A stretch of 64,000 nucleotides of DNA from Brachymonas denitrificans (GCF_907163135.1 NZ_CAJQUA010000001.1:2495001-2559000), one strand, 5' to 3'. Shown: positions 44,483-53,116, numbered from the stretch's first letter. Notes: generated by a model not told the origin, from the letters alone. Translations and numbers: made by a program.

Positions 44483-45412
44483 ATGAGTGCTGATCCTTCC
44501 TTGCCGAGCGACGCCGCGGCCGCACCGCGCAGCGACATGGCGCATCCGTTGCCCTGCGTCTGCCTGTGCGTGGACGACTTCGGGCTGCACGCCGCCATCA
44601 ACGATGCCGTGCTGCATCTGCTGGAACTTGGGCGCATCGGCGCCACAGGCGCCATGGTCGACGGCCCCGCATGGACGGCAGGTGCGGCTGCCCTGCATGC
44701 CCAGCCTGCCGGCCACATCGACGTCGGCCTGCATCTTGACCTGACCGAAGCGGCGCTGGCCAGCGAAAGCCGCGCCAAGCTGCCGCTGCGCCAGTTGATC
44801 GTGGCGAGCTATACACGCCGGCTCGATCCGTCCTGGCTGGCCAGCGAGGTGAGGCGCCAGCTCGATGCCTTCGAACGGGCCTGGCAGCAGCCCCCGGCCT
44901 TTGTCGACGGCCACCAGCATGTGCACCAGCTGCCCATGGTGCGCGAGGCCCTGCTGGACGAACTGCTCCAACGTTACCCCGATCCCGCACAACGCCCCTG
45001 GCTGCGCGACACCCGGCCGGCGCTGGGCCTGAGCGCCGGGGTCGCCAACGCGTTCAAGGCGGCGGTGATTGCCGCACTGGGACGCCCGGCCCTGCGGCGC
45101 ATGGCCACCACCTACGGCTTTGCCACCAACCGGGCGCTGTCGGGTGTGTACGATTTCCAGGGCGACGGCGTGCGCTACCAGCAGCTACTCGGCGCCTGGC
45201 TGCTGCACGCCCGGCACGGCGATGTGCTGATGTGCCACCCCGCCACGGCCATGGTGCAGGGCGATGCGATTGCGGCCGCACGCTGCAACGAATACCAGGT
45301 GCTGGCCTCCGAATGGTTTGGCGGCTTGCTGGAGCAGCTGCCCCTGCGTATCGGGCCGCTGGCACGCTGGCTGCGCGAGGCGCAGCAGGCCCGCCACGGG
45401 GGCACGGCCTAA
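44483..45412 (+). CDS. YdjC/ChbG/HpnK-family carbohydrate deacetylase
   Basis: 309 aa. CLCVDDFGLHAAINDAV is the catalytic Asp-Asp, HIDVGLHLDLTEA and FVDGHQHVHQLPMVREA provide the metal-binding His residues. Family members remove acetyl from acetylated amino sugars or diacetylchitobiose. In Francisella NaxD and Bordetella LgmC such enzymes deacetylate an undecaprenyl-phosphate hexosamine before lipid A addition; the neighbouring GT2 and GT39 genes support the same step here. CACAAT lies 6 bases before the ATG, as for mnmA and dapF. Confidence 0.83.
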   Translation: MSADPSLPSDAAAAPRSDMAHPLPCVCLCVDDFGLHAAINDAVLHLLELGRIGATGAMVDGPAWTAGAAALHAQPAGHIDVGLHLDLTEAALASESRAKLPLRQLIVASYTRRLDPSWLASEVRRQLDAFERAWQQPPAFVDGHQHVHQLPMVREALLDELLQRYPDPAQRPWLRDTRPALGLSAGVANAFKAAVIAALGRPALRRMATTYGFATNRALSGVYDFQGDGVRYQQLLGAWLLHARHGDVLMCHPATAMVQGDAIAAARCNEYQVLASEWFGGLLEQLPLRIGPLARWLREAQQARHGGTA

Positions 45413-45467
45413 GCTGGGCCCACCCGCGCGTCAGATGCGGCAGAAAGCCGCGCACACCGAAGTAGCC

Positions 45468-47147
45468 TTACGCCTCGCCCCGCTTGGCGCGGATATGCTC
45501 CACATGCGCGATCAGCGAGCGCCGCGCCAGCGGCCACAGTGCCTCGGGCGTGTCGGAGTAGGCCAGCGGCACCCAATCCTCCGGCGCGCCATCCGGCAGC
45601 TGTTCCATGGCTGCCGCCACCCGCGCCTCGCGCGCCAGCCGGTGCGCGCGCAGGCCTTCGATCACGGTGGTGGCATGCTGCATCGCATAGCCGTGCGCCG
45701 GCAGGATGAACTCCAGCTCCTGCTCCTCGCAGGCGCGCTCCAGCTTGTCCAGCGAGGCCAGGTAGTCGCCCATGTTGCCGTCCGGCGGATCGATGATGGT
45801 GGTGCTGCCATTGAGGATGTGGTCCCCGCTGAATAGCAGCTCGTCCTCCAGCAGCGCCAGGCACACATGGTTGGCGGTATGGCCGGGCGTGAGGATGGCC
45901 TGCAGCGTGTGCCGGGTGCCGTCCGGCTCTTCCAGCAGCAGGGTCTGGCCGTCCGCCAGCACTTCATCCGGCAGGAACTGGCTGTCGGCACGCGCATCCG
46001 GGCCGTGCGGCACGCCATAGATCGGCGGCGTGGGCTTCTCGGCCATCATGGCGCACAGCTGCTGCAGCAGCACGGCGCCGGGGCTGTGGTCGGGGTGGGA
46101 GTGCGTGCAGATGATTAAGCGCACATCGCCGCCGGTGGCCTCCAGCAGCTTCTGCTGGTGCGTATCCAGTGCCGGGCCGGGATCGATCACCGCGTAGCCG
46201 CTGGCCTCGGTGCCGACGATGTAGCTGTTGGTGCCGGGGCCCGTCATGCGGTTGGCGTTGGGTGCGGTCAGGCGCCGGACGTTGCGCAGCAGCGGCACGG
46301 GGCGCTCGTGCTGCCATTCCAGCGTGTGCGCCACCTGACCGTGCGGCGTGACCAGGCCGATTTCGCCAAAGGCCAGTTCATCGTTGACGATGCGGGCCTC
46401 CTTGCCGTTGTCCAGGGCACCGCGCGGGCAGTAGGTCCAGAGGGGCTCCTCGCTGCAGGCGTCGAGCAGGGCATCGACCGTTTCAAAGTGTGCAATGCGG
46501 CGCAGCGTACGCTCGGTCGGGAACATGATGGCGAACTGCTTCTTCTCATGCAGTTCCAGCGCTTCGGCAGGACGGACCCAGCGGGCCTGGAACTGCTCGT
46601 GCTCGTCCGTCTGCACGGTCTGGCCGGCCGGCATGCGCGCGACCAGGAAAGGCGTGTCGAAGCGTTTGGGAATGTCCAGCGGACCGATCCAGCGTGCCAG
46701 CACGAAGACCTGGTCCACCATCAGCTGCAGGCCCATCTGCGCGCAGGCCTGGTAGAAGGCCTCGGCCGTGTTGCGGCGGCCGATGCTGGCATCGAGCTGG
46801 TCCACCTCCACCTGTGTGGCGGGCGAACCATCGGCACGACGGGCGAGCAGCACACCCACTTCCTCGAAACTCTCGCGCAGCGCGGCCAGGGCCCAGGTCA
46901 GCTGCTCGCCGCCCTGGCCGCTGCGCTGGTGCACCAGGCCCGGCTGTTTCGGCGCTTCGGCATCGGCGGCATCCACGGCACCGCCAGGAAACACATACAG
47001 GCTGGCGGCAAAGCTGGCCTTGGCCGATCGCCGCGTCATCAGCACTTCCATGCCTTGCGGGCCATCGCGCAGCAGCAGCACGGTGGCGGCCAGGCGCGGG
47101 TTCAGGGTCGGGACTGCGGGATGGAGTTGCTGGCTGGGGCGGGGCAT
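45468..47147 (-). CDS. NUDIX-hydrolase and metallo-beta-lactamase fusion protein
   Basis: 559 aa. N-terminal ~260 residues form a Nudix-like domain (FPGGAVDAAD, then ALRESFEEVGVLLA as the core REXXEEXG box). C-terminal ~300 residues form a metallo-beta-lactamase fold with ICTHSHPDHSPGAV (HXHXDH), LTPGHTANHVCL and LLFSGDHILNG as metal ligands. The MBL half resembles LACTB2/RNase-like hydrolases. Both active sites seem intact. Substrate unknown; fusion of these two domains suggests removal of a nucleotide- or CoA-linked toxic metabolite, which is inference. Confidence 0.85.
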   Translation of the reverse strand: MPRPSQQLHPAVPTLNPRLAATVLLLRDGPQGMEVLMTRRSAKASFAASLYVFPGGAVDAADAEAPKQPGLVHQRSGQGGEQLTWALAALRESFEEVGVLLARRADGSPATQVEVDQLDASIGRRNTAEAFYQACAQMGLQLMVDQVFVLARWIGPLDIPKRFDTPFLVARMPAGQTVQTDEHEQFQARWVRPAEALELHEKKQFAIMFPTERTLRRIAHFETVDALLDACSEEPLWTYCPRGALDNGKEARIVNDELAFGEIGLVTPHGQVAHTLEWQHERPVPLLRNVRRLTAPNANRMTGPGTNSYIVGTEASGYAVIDPGPALDTHQQKLLEATGGDVRLIICTHSHPDHSPGAVLLQQLCAMMAEKPTPPIYGVPHGPDARADSQFLPDEVLADGQTLLLEEPDGTRHTLQAILTPGHTANHVCLALLEDELLFSGDHILNGSTTIIDPPDGNMGDYLASLDKLERACEEQELEFILPAHGYAMQHATTVIEGLRAHRLAREARVAAAMEQLPDGAPEDWVPLAYSDTPEALWPLARRSLIAHVEHIRAKRGEA

Positions 47148-47226
47148 GGCATGAATACTTCTGGTAAAGACAGCTGAAAACTATGCCACAAACTGTGGTG
47201 CCCCGGCGCAGCGCCATGCCTTGATT

Positions 47227-47232
47227 GATAAT
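47227..47232 (+). promoter_or_regulatory. Putative -10 element at the dapF start codon
   Basis: GATAAT, 6 bases (GCCGTG), ATG: the transcript would start at the A of the start codon. -35 match is weak. Confidence 0.35.
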
Positions 47233-47238
47233 GCCGTG

Positions 47239-48144
47239 ATGCGAATTCCCTTTAGCAAGATGCAGGGGGCGGGCAATGATTTCGTCGTGCTGGACGAAAC
47301 GCGCACCCGCTACCACCTGCGTCCCGAGCACTACCGCTTTCTGGGCGACCGCCGCTACGGCGTGGGTGCCGACCAGATCCTGACCGTGCGCCCGGCCACG
47401 CAGCCCGGCGTCGACTTCGCCTATGTCATCCATAACGCCGATGGCGGCGAGGTGGAGCAGTGCGGCAATGGCGCGCGCTGCTTCGTGCGCTTCGTGCAGG
47501 AGCAAGGCATGACCGACAAGGCGCGCATCCGCGTGCAGGTGCAACACGGCATCATCGAACTCGAAGCGCTGCCCGATGGCCTGGTGACTGTGGACATGGG
47601 CGCGCCCCGTCTGGACCCGGCCGCGTTGCCCTTCGTTGCCGATGGCCTGACGCAGCGCTTGCAGGGCGAGGCCGAACTCTGGCGTCTGGACCTGTCCGCT
47701 GCCGGCATTGGCGCCCCTGTGGAGGTGGCGCTGGTTTCCATGGGCAATCCCCATGCCGTGCTGCTGGTGGACGACGTGATGGCGGCGGCGGTGCAGGCTG
47801 TCGGCCCCGCCGTGCAGGCCTTGCCGGCCTTCCCGAACAGTGTCAACGTCGGCTTCCTGCAGGTGCTCGATCGCGGCCACGTCCGGCTGCGCGTGTACGA
47901 GCGCGGGGCTGGCGAAACGCTGGCTTGCGGCACCGGCGCCTGCGCCGCCGTGGTCGCGGGCATTCGCCTGGGCCTGCTCGATTCGCCGGTGCAGGTGGAT
48001 GCACTGGGCGGCACCCTGCGCATTGCCTGGCAGGGCGGGGATGCGCCCGTGCTGATGAGCGGCCCCGCCACCACCGTGTACCACGGTGAAATTGATCTGC
48101 CAGACCACCCCTGGCTTCCGGATGTTTCCAAGGTTCCTGCATGA
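47239..48144 (+). CDS. dapF: Diaminopimelate epimerase
   Basis: 301 aa. Converts LL- to meso-diaminopimelate for lysine and peptidoglycan. Catalytic Cys pair in [13 protein letters not shown] and [30 protein letters not shown] is the typical N-terminus. ATG 47239 is used; the upstream TTG and GTG codons in frame are not supported by a ribosome-binding site. It overlaps the DUF484 gene by 4 bases, and dapF-DUF484-xerC is a classical operon. meso-DAP feeds MurE later in this window. Confidence 0.96.
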   Translation: MRIPFSKMQGAGNDFVVLDETRTRYHLRPEHYRFLGDRRYGVGADQILTVRPATQPGVDFAYVIHNADGGEVEQCGNGARCFVRFVQEQGMTDKARIRVQVQHGIIELEALPDGLVTVDMGAPRLDPAALPFVADGLTQRLQGEAELWRLDLSAAGIGAPVEVALVSMGNPHAVLLVDDVMAAAVQAVGPAVQALPAFPNSVNVGFLQVLDRGHVRLRVYERGAGETLACGTGACAAVVAGIRLGLLDSPVQVDALGGTLRIAWQGGDAPVLMSGPATTVYHGEIDLPDHPWLPDVSKVPA

Positions 48145-49022
48145 ACGCCAACGAATTTGCCCCCATTACCGAGCGCGATATCGCCGAATTCCTGATCCAG
48201 AACCCTGGCTTCTTCGAGCGCAATGCCGAGCTGCTGTCTGCCGTGCAGTTGGGCAGCGCGCACGGCCAGCGCGTGGTCAGCCTGCATGAGCGCCAGGCCG
48301 AGATGCTGCGCGACAAGATCAAGGTGCTGGAGCATCGCCTGGTGGAAATGATCCGCCACGGCAGCAACAACAGTGTGACAACCAACCGCCTGCTTAAATG
48401 GGCCACCGGCCTGTATCTGGAGCACGACCTGAACGCGCTGCCCGGCAAGATCTGCAACGACATGCGCGACGTGTTCATGGTGCCGCAGGCGGCGCTGCGC
48501 GTCTGGGGCGTCACGCCCGAATTTGCCGATCAGCCCTTCGCCCAGGGCGTGAGCGCCGATGCGCGCAACTTCGCCTCGTCCCTGAGCGCACCGTACTGCG
48601 GCATGCATGTGGGCGTGGAAGCCGTGAAGTGGCTGGAAGAGCCCACGCAGGCGGCCTCGCTGGCCTTGCTGCCGCTGCGCCCGGCCGGACAGCCGCGCGC
48701 GCCGGCCTTCGGCATGCTGGTGCTGGCGTCGCCCGATACCCAGCGCTATCAGGAAGACATGGCGACGGATTTCCTGGAGCGCATTGCCGAGATCGCCAGT
48801 GCAGCGCTGTCGCGGCTGACGACGCCGGGGCCATCCGGCACGGGCACGGCGCCATCCGTGGCAGAAGCCGCGCCGGCAGCCGATGCCACCGTCGCGGCCG
48901 GTGCGGCCCGGATGGCGGCTGTCGCACCCGCTGTTGGGGACGCCTCCTCCGGAGCCGCGGACGGCGCAGGGACAGCGCCCACCATGGAACCGGTAGAGAG
49001 CGTTACGAGCGAGAGCCGGTAA
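48141..49022 (+). CDS. DUF484 (GAF-like) protein
   Basis: 293 aa. [20 protein letters not shown] is the family start, followed by a coiled coil ([19 protein letters not shown]) and a GAF-like domain to about residue 220; the last ~70 residues are Ala/Pro-rich and look unstructured. Function unknown; always linked to dapF and xerC. ATG overlaps the dapF stop. Confidence 0.9.
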   Translation: MNANEFAPITERDIAEFLIQNPGFFERNAELLSAVQLGSAHGQRVVSLHERQAEMLRDKIKVLEHRLVEMIRHGSNNSVTTNRLLKWATGLYLEHDLNALPGKICNDMRDVFMVPQAALRVWGVTPEFADQPFAQGVSADARNFASSLSAPYCGMHVGVEAVKWLEEPTQAASLALLPLRPAGQPRAPAFGMLVLASPDTQRYQEDMATDFLERIAEIASAALSRLTTPGPSGTGTAPSVAEAAPAADATVAAGAARMAAVAPAVGDASSGAADGAGTAPTMEPVESVTSESR

Positions 49023-49049
49023 CCGGGCTCATCGTCGCTCAAGCACGTC

Positions 49050-50045
49050 ATGTCCCCCGCGCAAGCCCCTGCCAGTCCCGACGCAAACCTCGTCGCCGAT
49101 CCGCTGGTGCTGCGCTACCTGGATTTCGTCCGCTTCGAGAAGCGCCTGGCCGCGCGCACCGTCACCCTGTACCAGGAAGACCTGCACAAGCTGCAGGACT
49201 TTGCCGCCGCCGCCGGCCAGAGGCTGGTGCAGGTGCAATCTGCCCACGTACGCCGCTGGATCGCCACCATGCACAGCCAGGGCCGCAGTCCGCGCGGCAT
49301 CGCGCTGATCCTGTCCGGCTGGCGCGGCTTCTACCACTGGCTGGCGCAGGAGCGCCTGATCGCGCACAACCCGATCGAGGGTGTGCGTGCGCCCAAGGCG
49401 CCCAAGCCGCTGCCCAAGGCATTGCCGGTCGATGCCGCGATGCAGCTGGCGGATTTCCACAAGCCGGTGGCAGCCAGGCCGGATGCTGACAGCGGCTGGC
49501 AGGAGCTGCGCGATACCCTGATAGTGGAGCTGCTCTACGGCGCCGGCCTGCGTGTCGGCGAACTGGTCGGCCTGGATGCCGCCGCCGGGCCTGACGCCCG
49601 CGGCTGGCTGGATCTGGACGACGCCCAGGCCCACGTGCTGGGCAAGGGCAGCAAGCGCCGCAGCGTGCCACTCGGCAGCCAGGCTATCGCCGCGGCGCGC
49701 GCCTGGCTGGAGGCCCGCTCGGCGCTGCCGGTGGCGCAGCGCACGCCGGCCCTGCTGATCGGCCGCAACGGCACCCGCCTCACCGCCCAGTCCATCTGGC
49801 AGAAGCTGCGCCAGCGCAGCCAGCAGGCCGGCCTGGCCACCCCCGTGCACCCGCACATGCTGCGTCATTCCTATGCCAGCCACGTGCTGCAATCCAGCGG
49901 CGACCTGCGCGCGGTGCAGGAACTGCTCGGCCATGCCAACATCAGCACCACGCAGATCTACACGCGGCTGGACTTCCAGCATCTGGCGAAGGTCTACGAT
50001 GCGGCGCATCCCAGAGCGAAAGTAAAAAAGGATTCTGATTCATGA
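49050..50045 (+). CDS. xerC: Tyrosine recombinase XerC
   Basis: 331 aa. N-terminal SAM-like core-binding domain (DFVRFEKRLAARTVTLYQED), catalytic domain with Arg in GAGLRVGELVG, HPHMLRHSYASH, LLGHANISTTQIYTRLD (nucleophile Tyr in QIYT). With XerD it resolves chromosome dimers at dif. C-terminus ends HPRAKVKKDSDS in a short A-rich segment at the join with the next gene. Belongs to the dapF-DUF484-xerC operon. Confidence 0.95.
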   Translation: MSPAQAPASPDANLVADPLVLRYLDFVRFEKRLAARTVTLYQEDLHKLQDFAAAAGQRLVQVQSAHVRRWIATMHSQGRSPRGIALILSGWRGFYHWLAQERLIAHNPIEGVRAPKAPKPLPKALPVDAAMQLADFHKPVAARPDADSGWQELRDTLIVELLYGAGLRVGELVGLDAAAGPDARGWLDLDDAQAHVLGKGSKRRSVPLGSQAIAAARAWLEARSALPVAQRTPALLIGRNGTRLTAQSIWQKLRQRSQQAGLATPVHPHMLRHSYASHVLQSSGDLRAVQELLGHANISTTQIYTRLDFQHLAKVYDAAHPRAKVKKDSDS

Positions 50046-50920
50046 CAATTCCGAAAGTCAGTGTCATTAAGCAGGGCTTGCTTGAGGTGTTGCAGGACGG
50101 TCGTCCGCGATTGTTGCGTGAGACCGTGCCGGAACTGGCGAATCGATTCCAGTTGAGCCCTGAAGACCTGGCGGTACGACATGCTTCGGGTGCTTTGAAG
50201 TTCGAGAATCTGGTGCGCTGGGCGCGGCAGCACCTGAAAGATGATGGCGCTATCTCGATTCCAGATCGGGGCATGGTCCAGATAACAGACGTTGGAAGGC
50301 GACTCGTAAACGCTGGGGGAGATTTCATTGAGCTGCCTCAACCATCTCTAGCGTTCTCCTCCGAGGTGCAGCAGGGTATTCCACCCGTGCCGCCAGAAGA
50401 AGCGCTGGATGCAGCAGTCGAGTCCCTGGCTACGGAGTTGCGCGCCGATGTATTGGAGCGCGTCAAGCAGGTTACACCCCAGCAGTTCGAACGTCTGGTG
50501 GTCGATTTGCTGCTGGCCATGGGCTATGGGTTTGATGAATCATCAGGTCATGTCACCCGATATACGGGCGATGGAGGTATTGACGGGCTGGTGCACGAGG
50601 ACAAGCTGGGTTTGAGTTCGATTTATGTCCAGGCCAAACGCTATACCGAGCAGAACGTGGGACGACCGGAAGTGCAGCAGTTCCTGGGCGCATTGACAGG
50701 AGCTGGCGCCGTCAAGGGGGTATTCATTACCAGCGCTGGATTTTCCCGGGATGCGCGCGAGTTCGCGACGCGTCTCCAGAATCAGAAAGTGGTTCTGATC
50801 GATGGACCACAACTGGCCCGACTAATGGTGGAGCATGGTGTCGGCGTTGCCACGGTCAAAACCATTGCCATCCAGCATGTGGATAGCGACTATTTCGATG
50901 CAGGGTGGAATCAAGCTTGA
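50042..50920 (+). CDS. Mrr-type restriction endonuclease
   Basis: 292 aa. N-terminal winged-helix Mrr_N region (residues ~1-95: LRETVPELANRF, VQITDVGRRLV) and C-terminal PD-(D/E)XK-type Mrr_cat domain with GYGFDESSGHVTRYTGDGGIDG and YVQAKRYTEQNVG (the D and QXK catalytic motif), then GVFITSAGFSRDAREFA. Mrr enzymes cut modified DNA and can trigger the SOS response. It overlaps xerC by 4 bases although it is not part of that operon in most relatives, and its codon use is less GC-biased than neighbours, which suggests later acquisition. No methyltransferase partner is present. Confidence 0.88.
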   Translation: MTIPKVSVIKQGLLEVLQDGRPRLLRETVPELANRFQLSPEDLAVRHASGALKFENLVRWARQHLKDDGAISIPDRGMVQITDVGRRLVNAGGDFIELPQPSLAFSSEVQQGIPPVPPEEALDAAVESLATELRADVLERVKQVTPQQFERLVVDLLLAMGYGFDESSGHVTRYTGDGGIDGLVHEDKLGLSSIYVQAKRYTEQNVGRPEVQQFLGALTGAGAVKGVFITSAGFSRDAREFATRLQNQKVVLIDGPQLARLMVEHGVGVATVKTIAIQHVDSDYFDAGWNQA

Positions 50921-51054
50921 CGCATCTCCGGCATGTCCATGGCTGCAAAAGGTTGCCATGTTGTCAATACAATGGCTTTTTCTTGTCAGGGCAGTGCACC
51001 CGACATCTATCTAATTCTTGTGCAGCCTAAGGCTGTGCGTATGGTTGAACAAGT

Positions 51055-52305
51055 ATGGCCCTCATCCCCGCCACCATCCTCACCGGCTTCCTCGGCTCCG
51101 GCAAGACCACGCTGCTCAAGCGCGTGCTGACCGAGGCGCACGGCCAGAAAATCGCCGTCATCGAAAACGAGTTCGGCGAAGAGAACATCGACAACGAGAT
51201 CCTGGTGTCCGACACGCAGGAGCAGATCATCCAGATGAGCAATGGCTGCGTCTGCTGCACCATCCGCGACGACCTGCGCGCCACGCTGCAGCTGCTGGCC
51301 GCCAAGAAGCGCAAGGGCCTGCTCGATTTCGAGCGCGTCATCATCGAAACCACCGGCATGGCCGATCCCGGCCCAGTGGCACAGACCTTCTTCATGGACG
51401 ACGAAGTCGCCGAGAGCTACCTGCTCGATTCCATCGTCACGCTGGTCGATGCCAAGCACGCGCAACACCAGCTCGACGAGCGCCTGGAAGCGCAGCGCCA
51501 GGTCGGTTTTGCCGACCAGCTGTTCATCAGCAAGGCCGATCTGGTCAGCAAGCAGGAACTGCTCGACCTGCAGAACCGCCTGCGCGCCATGAACCCGCGT
51601 GCGCCGCAGAAGGTGGTGCACTTCGGCGAAGTGCCGCTGAACGAGGTGCTGGACCTGCGCGGCTTCAACCTCAATGCCGCGCTCGAGATCTATCCCGAGT
51701 TCATGGAGGCCGACGACCATCACCACCACGGCCATGCGCACGACTGCGATCATCACCACGCCGAAGGCGAGGCCTGCAACCACCATGGCCACCAGCACGC
51801 GGAGGATTGCGATCACCACCACGCGGAAGGAGAGGCTTGCAACCATCACGGCCACAAGCACGCCGAGGACTGCGATCACCAGCATGCCGAAGGCGAAGCC
51901 TGCAACCACCACGGCCACAAGCACGCCGACGATTGCGATCACCACCACGCCAAGGACGAGCCCTGCAACCACAAGGGCCACCACCACGCCCACCATCATC
52001 ACCACGATGACGACGTGAAGAGTTTCGTCTACCGCGCGCGTCGCCCCTTCGATCCGGCCAAGCTGGAGGATTTCCTCGGCGCCATCGTGCAGATCTACGG
52101 CCCCAAGATGTACCGCTACAAGGGCGTGCTCGACATGAAGGGCACCAACCGCAAGGTGATCTTCCAGGGCGTGCACCAGCTCATGGGCAGCGACCTGGGC
52201 CCGGAATGGGGCAAGGACGAACAGCGCGAGAGCAAGATGGTGTTCATCGGCGTCGAGCTGCCGCGCGAGATTCTCGAGCAGGGTCTGAAGCAGTGCGAGG
52301 TGTGA
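51055..52305 (+). CDS. CobW-family GTP-binding metallochaperone with His-rich repeats
   Basis: 416 aa. GFLGSGKTTLLKR is Walker A, ENEFGEENIDNEI and NGCVCCTIRDDLRATL the switch and CXCC metal motif, LVDAKHAQHQLDER and KADLVS the G4-type segments. Residues ~222-320 are a His-rich insert with four 21-residue repeats, then the CobW C-terminal domain (FVYRARRPFDPAKLEDFL, MGSDLGPEW). COG0523 proteins deliver zinc or other metals; the His array could store or capture metal. ATG 51055 is used; an upstream ATG at 51041 is in another frame. TTGTCA at 50983 could be part of a promoter. Confidence 0.9.
   Translation: MALIPATILTGFLGSGKTTLLKRVLTEAHGQKIAVIENEFGEENIDNEILVSDTQEQIIQMSNGCVCCTIRDDLRATLQLLAAKKRKGLLDFERVIIETTGMADPGPVAQTFFMDDEVAESYLLDSIVTLVDAKHAQHQLDERLEAQRQVGFADQLFISKADLVSKQELLDLQNRLRAMNPRAPQKVVHFGEVPLNEVLDLRGFNLNAALEIYPEFMEADDHHHHGHAHDCDHHHAEGEACNHHGHQHAEDCDHHHAEGEACNHHGHKHAEDCDHQHAEGEACNHHGHKHADDCDHHHAKDEPCNHKGHHHAHHHHHDDDVKSFVYRARRPFDPAKLEDFLGAIVQIYGPKMYRYKGVLDMKGTNRKVIFQGVHQLMGSDLGPEWGKDEQRESKMVFIGVELPREILEQGLKQCEV
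51742..51993 (+). repeat. Four 63-base tandem repeats encoding a His-rich metal-binding array
   Basis: Units begin at 51742, 51805, 51868 and 51931 and encode variants of DCDHHHAEGEACNHHGHKHAE (shown in part: CDHHHAEGEACNHHGH). Unit 4 is the most diverged. Repeat number could vary by unequal recombination without frameshift. Confidence 0.92.
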
Positions 52306-52354
52306 CATACCGCACCGCATCCGTGCGGATTGCGGTGCGCCATCGACATGTCAC
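52302..52354 (+). repeat. Nested palindrome overlapping the cobW stop and the dksA -35
   Basis: Outer arms GTGACAT / ATGTCAC, middle arms CGCACCGCA / TGCGGTGCG, and an inner ATCCG / CGGAT apex. No U-tract follows, so it may be a 3'-end stem, a weak terminator or a protein site at the dksA promoter. Confidence 0.6.
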
Positions 52355-52370
52355 GTAAAACCCATACAAT
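52343..52370 (+). promoter_or_regulatory. Sigma-70-like promoter of dksA
   Basis: TCGACA (5 of 6 to consensus), 16-base spacer, TACAAT (5 of 6), with a CCCTGC discriminator. Transcript would start about 100 bases before the ATG. Confidence 0.6.
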
Positions 52371-52474
52371 CCCTGCTTTTTTAGCGCCCATAATTAGCGA
52401 AAATCGCTTATTTGCCACCTGACAGGCATCCCGGCCGATCAGGCGAGGCAACAACAAGACAAGGGGGAGACACC

Positions 52475-53116
52475 ATGGCCACCCATTCGCAGTCCAAGCC
52501 GGCTGCGCGCGCCGCCACTGGCAAGGCAGCGCCGCGCAAGAAGGCAGTGGCGGCCGGTATCACCCCTGATGAGGCCGTCCTTACCGCCGGCAACCCAGAG
52601 CCGCAGCCCGCTGCGGCAGTTTCCCGTTCCCGATCGACTGACATGACTGACACGTCCCTGAAAAAAGACGCCAAACTCGCCAACAACTGGAAGAAAAAGG
52701 CTCCGGAAGAGCTCTCCGATGCCGAAGTGCTGGCCATGCCCGAGTCCGAATACATGAACAACGCGCAGATGGCCTTCTTCCGCCACAAGCTGACGCTGCT
52801 GAAGGACGATATCCTGAGCAATGCCGGCCAGACCGCCGAGCACCTGCGTGAAGACGCCGTGGTCACGCCCGATCCGGCCGACCGCGCCACCATCGAGGAA
52901 GAGCACGCGCTCGAACTGCGCACGCGCGACCGCGAGCGCAAGCTGCTCAAGAAGATCGAGCAGTCCATCGCGCTGATCGACGCCGGCGACTACGGCTACT
53001 GCGACGAAACCGGCGAGCCGATCGGCATCGGCCGCTTGCTGGCGCGCCCCACGGCCACGCTGTCGCTCGAGGCGCAACAGCGCCGCGAGATGAAGCAGAA
53101 GCTGTTCGGGGACTGA
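52475..53116 (+). CDS. dksA: RNA polymerase-binding transcription factor DksA (Cys-poor type)
   Basis: 213 aa, longer than the 151 aa of E. coli because of a ~60-residue Ala/Lys/Pro-rich N-terminal extension. Core: MNNAQMAFFRHKLTLLKDDI, the coiled-coil tip PDPADRATIEEEHALEL with the Asp-Ala acidic tip, and a C-terminal finger region DYGYCDETGEPIGIGRLLAR with only one Cys, so no zinc site of the classic kind. Acts with ppGpp on transcription. GGGGGAGACACC precedes ATG 52475. Confidence 0.93.
   Translation: MATHSQSKPAARAATGKAAPRKKAVAAGITPDEAVLTAGNPEPQPAAAVSRSRSTDMTDTSLKKDAKLANNWKKKAPEELSDAEVLAMPESEYMNNAQMAFFRHKLTLLKDDILSNAGQTAEHLREDAVVTPDPADRATIEEEHALELRTRDRERKLLKKIEQSIALIDAGDYGYCDETGEPIGIGRLLARPTATLSLEAQQRREMKQKLFGD

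Noticed and set aside
50921-51054. Zur box upstream of the CobW gene
   Set aside because: No convincing palindromic GTTATANNATAAC-like site is present, although COG0523 genes are often zinc-regulated.
51041-51055. ATG at 51041 as the CobW start
   Set aside because: It is out of frame with the GTPase motifs; the ATG at 51055 leads straight into Walker A.
51742-51993. CRISPR-like repeat array
   Set aside because: Units of 63 bases are directly adjacent without spacers, stay in frame and encode a His-rich protein segment.
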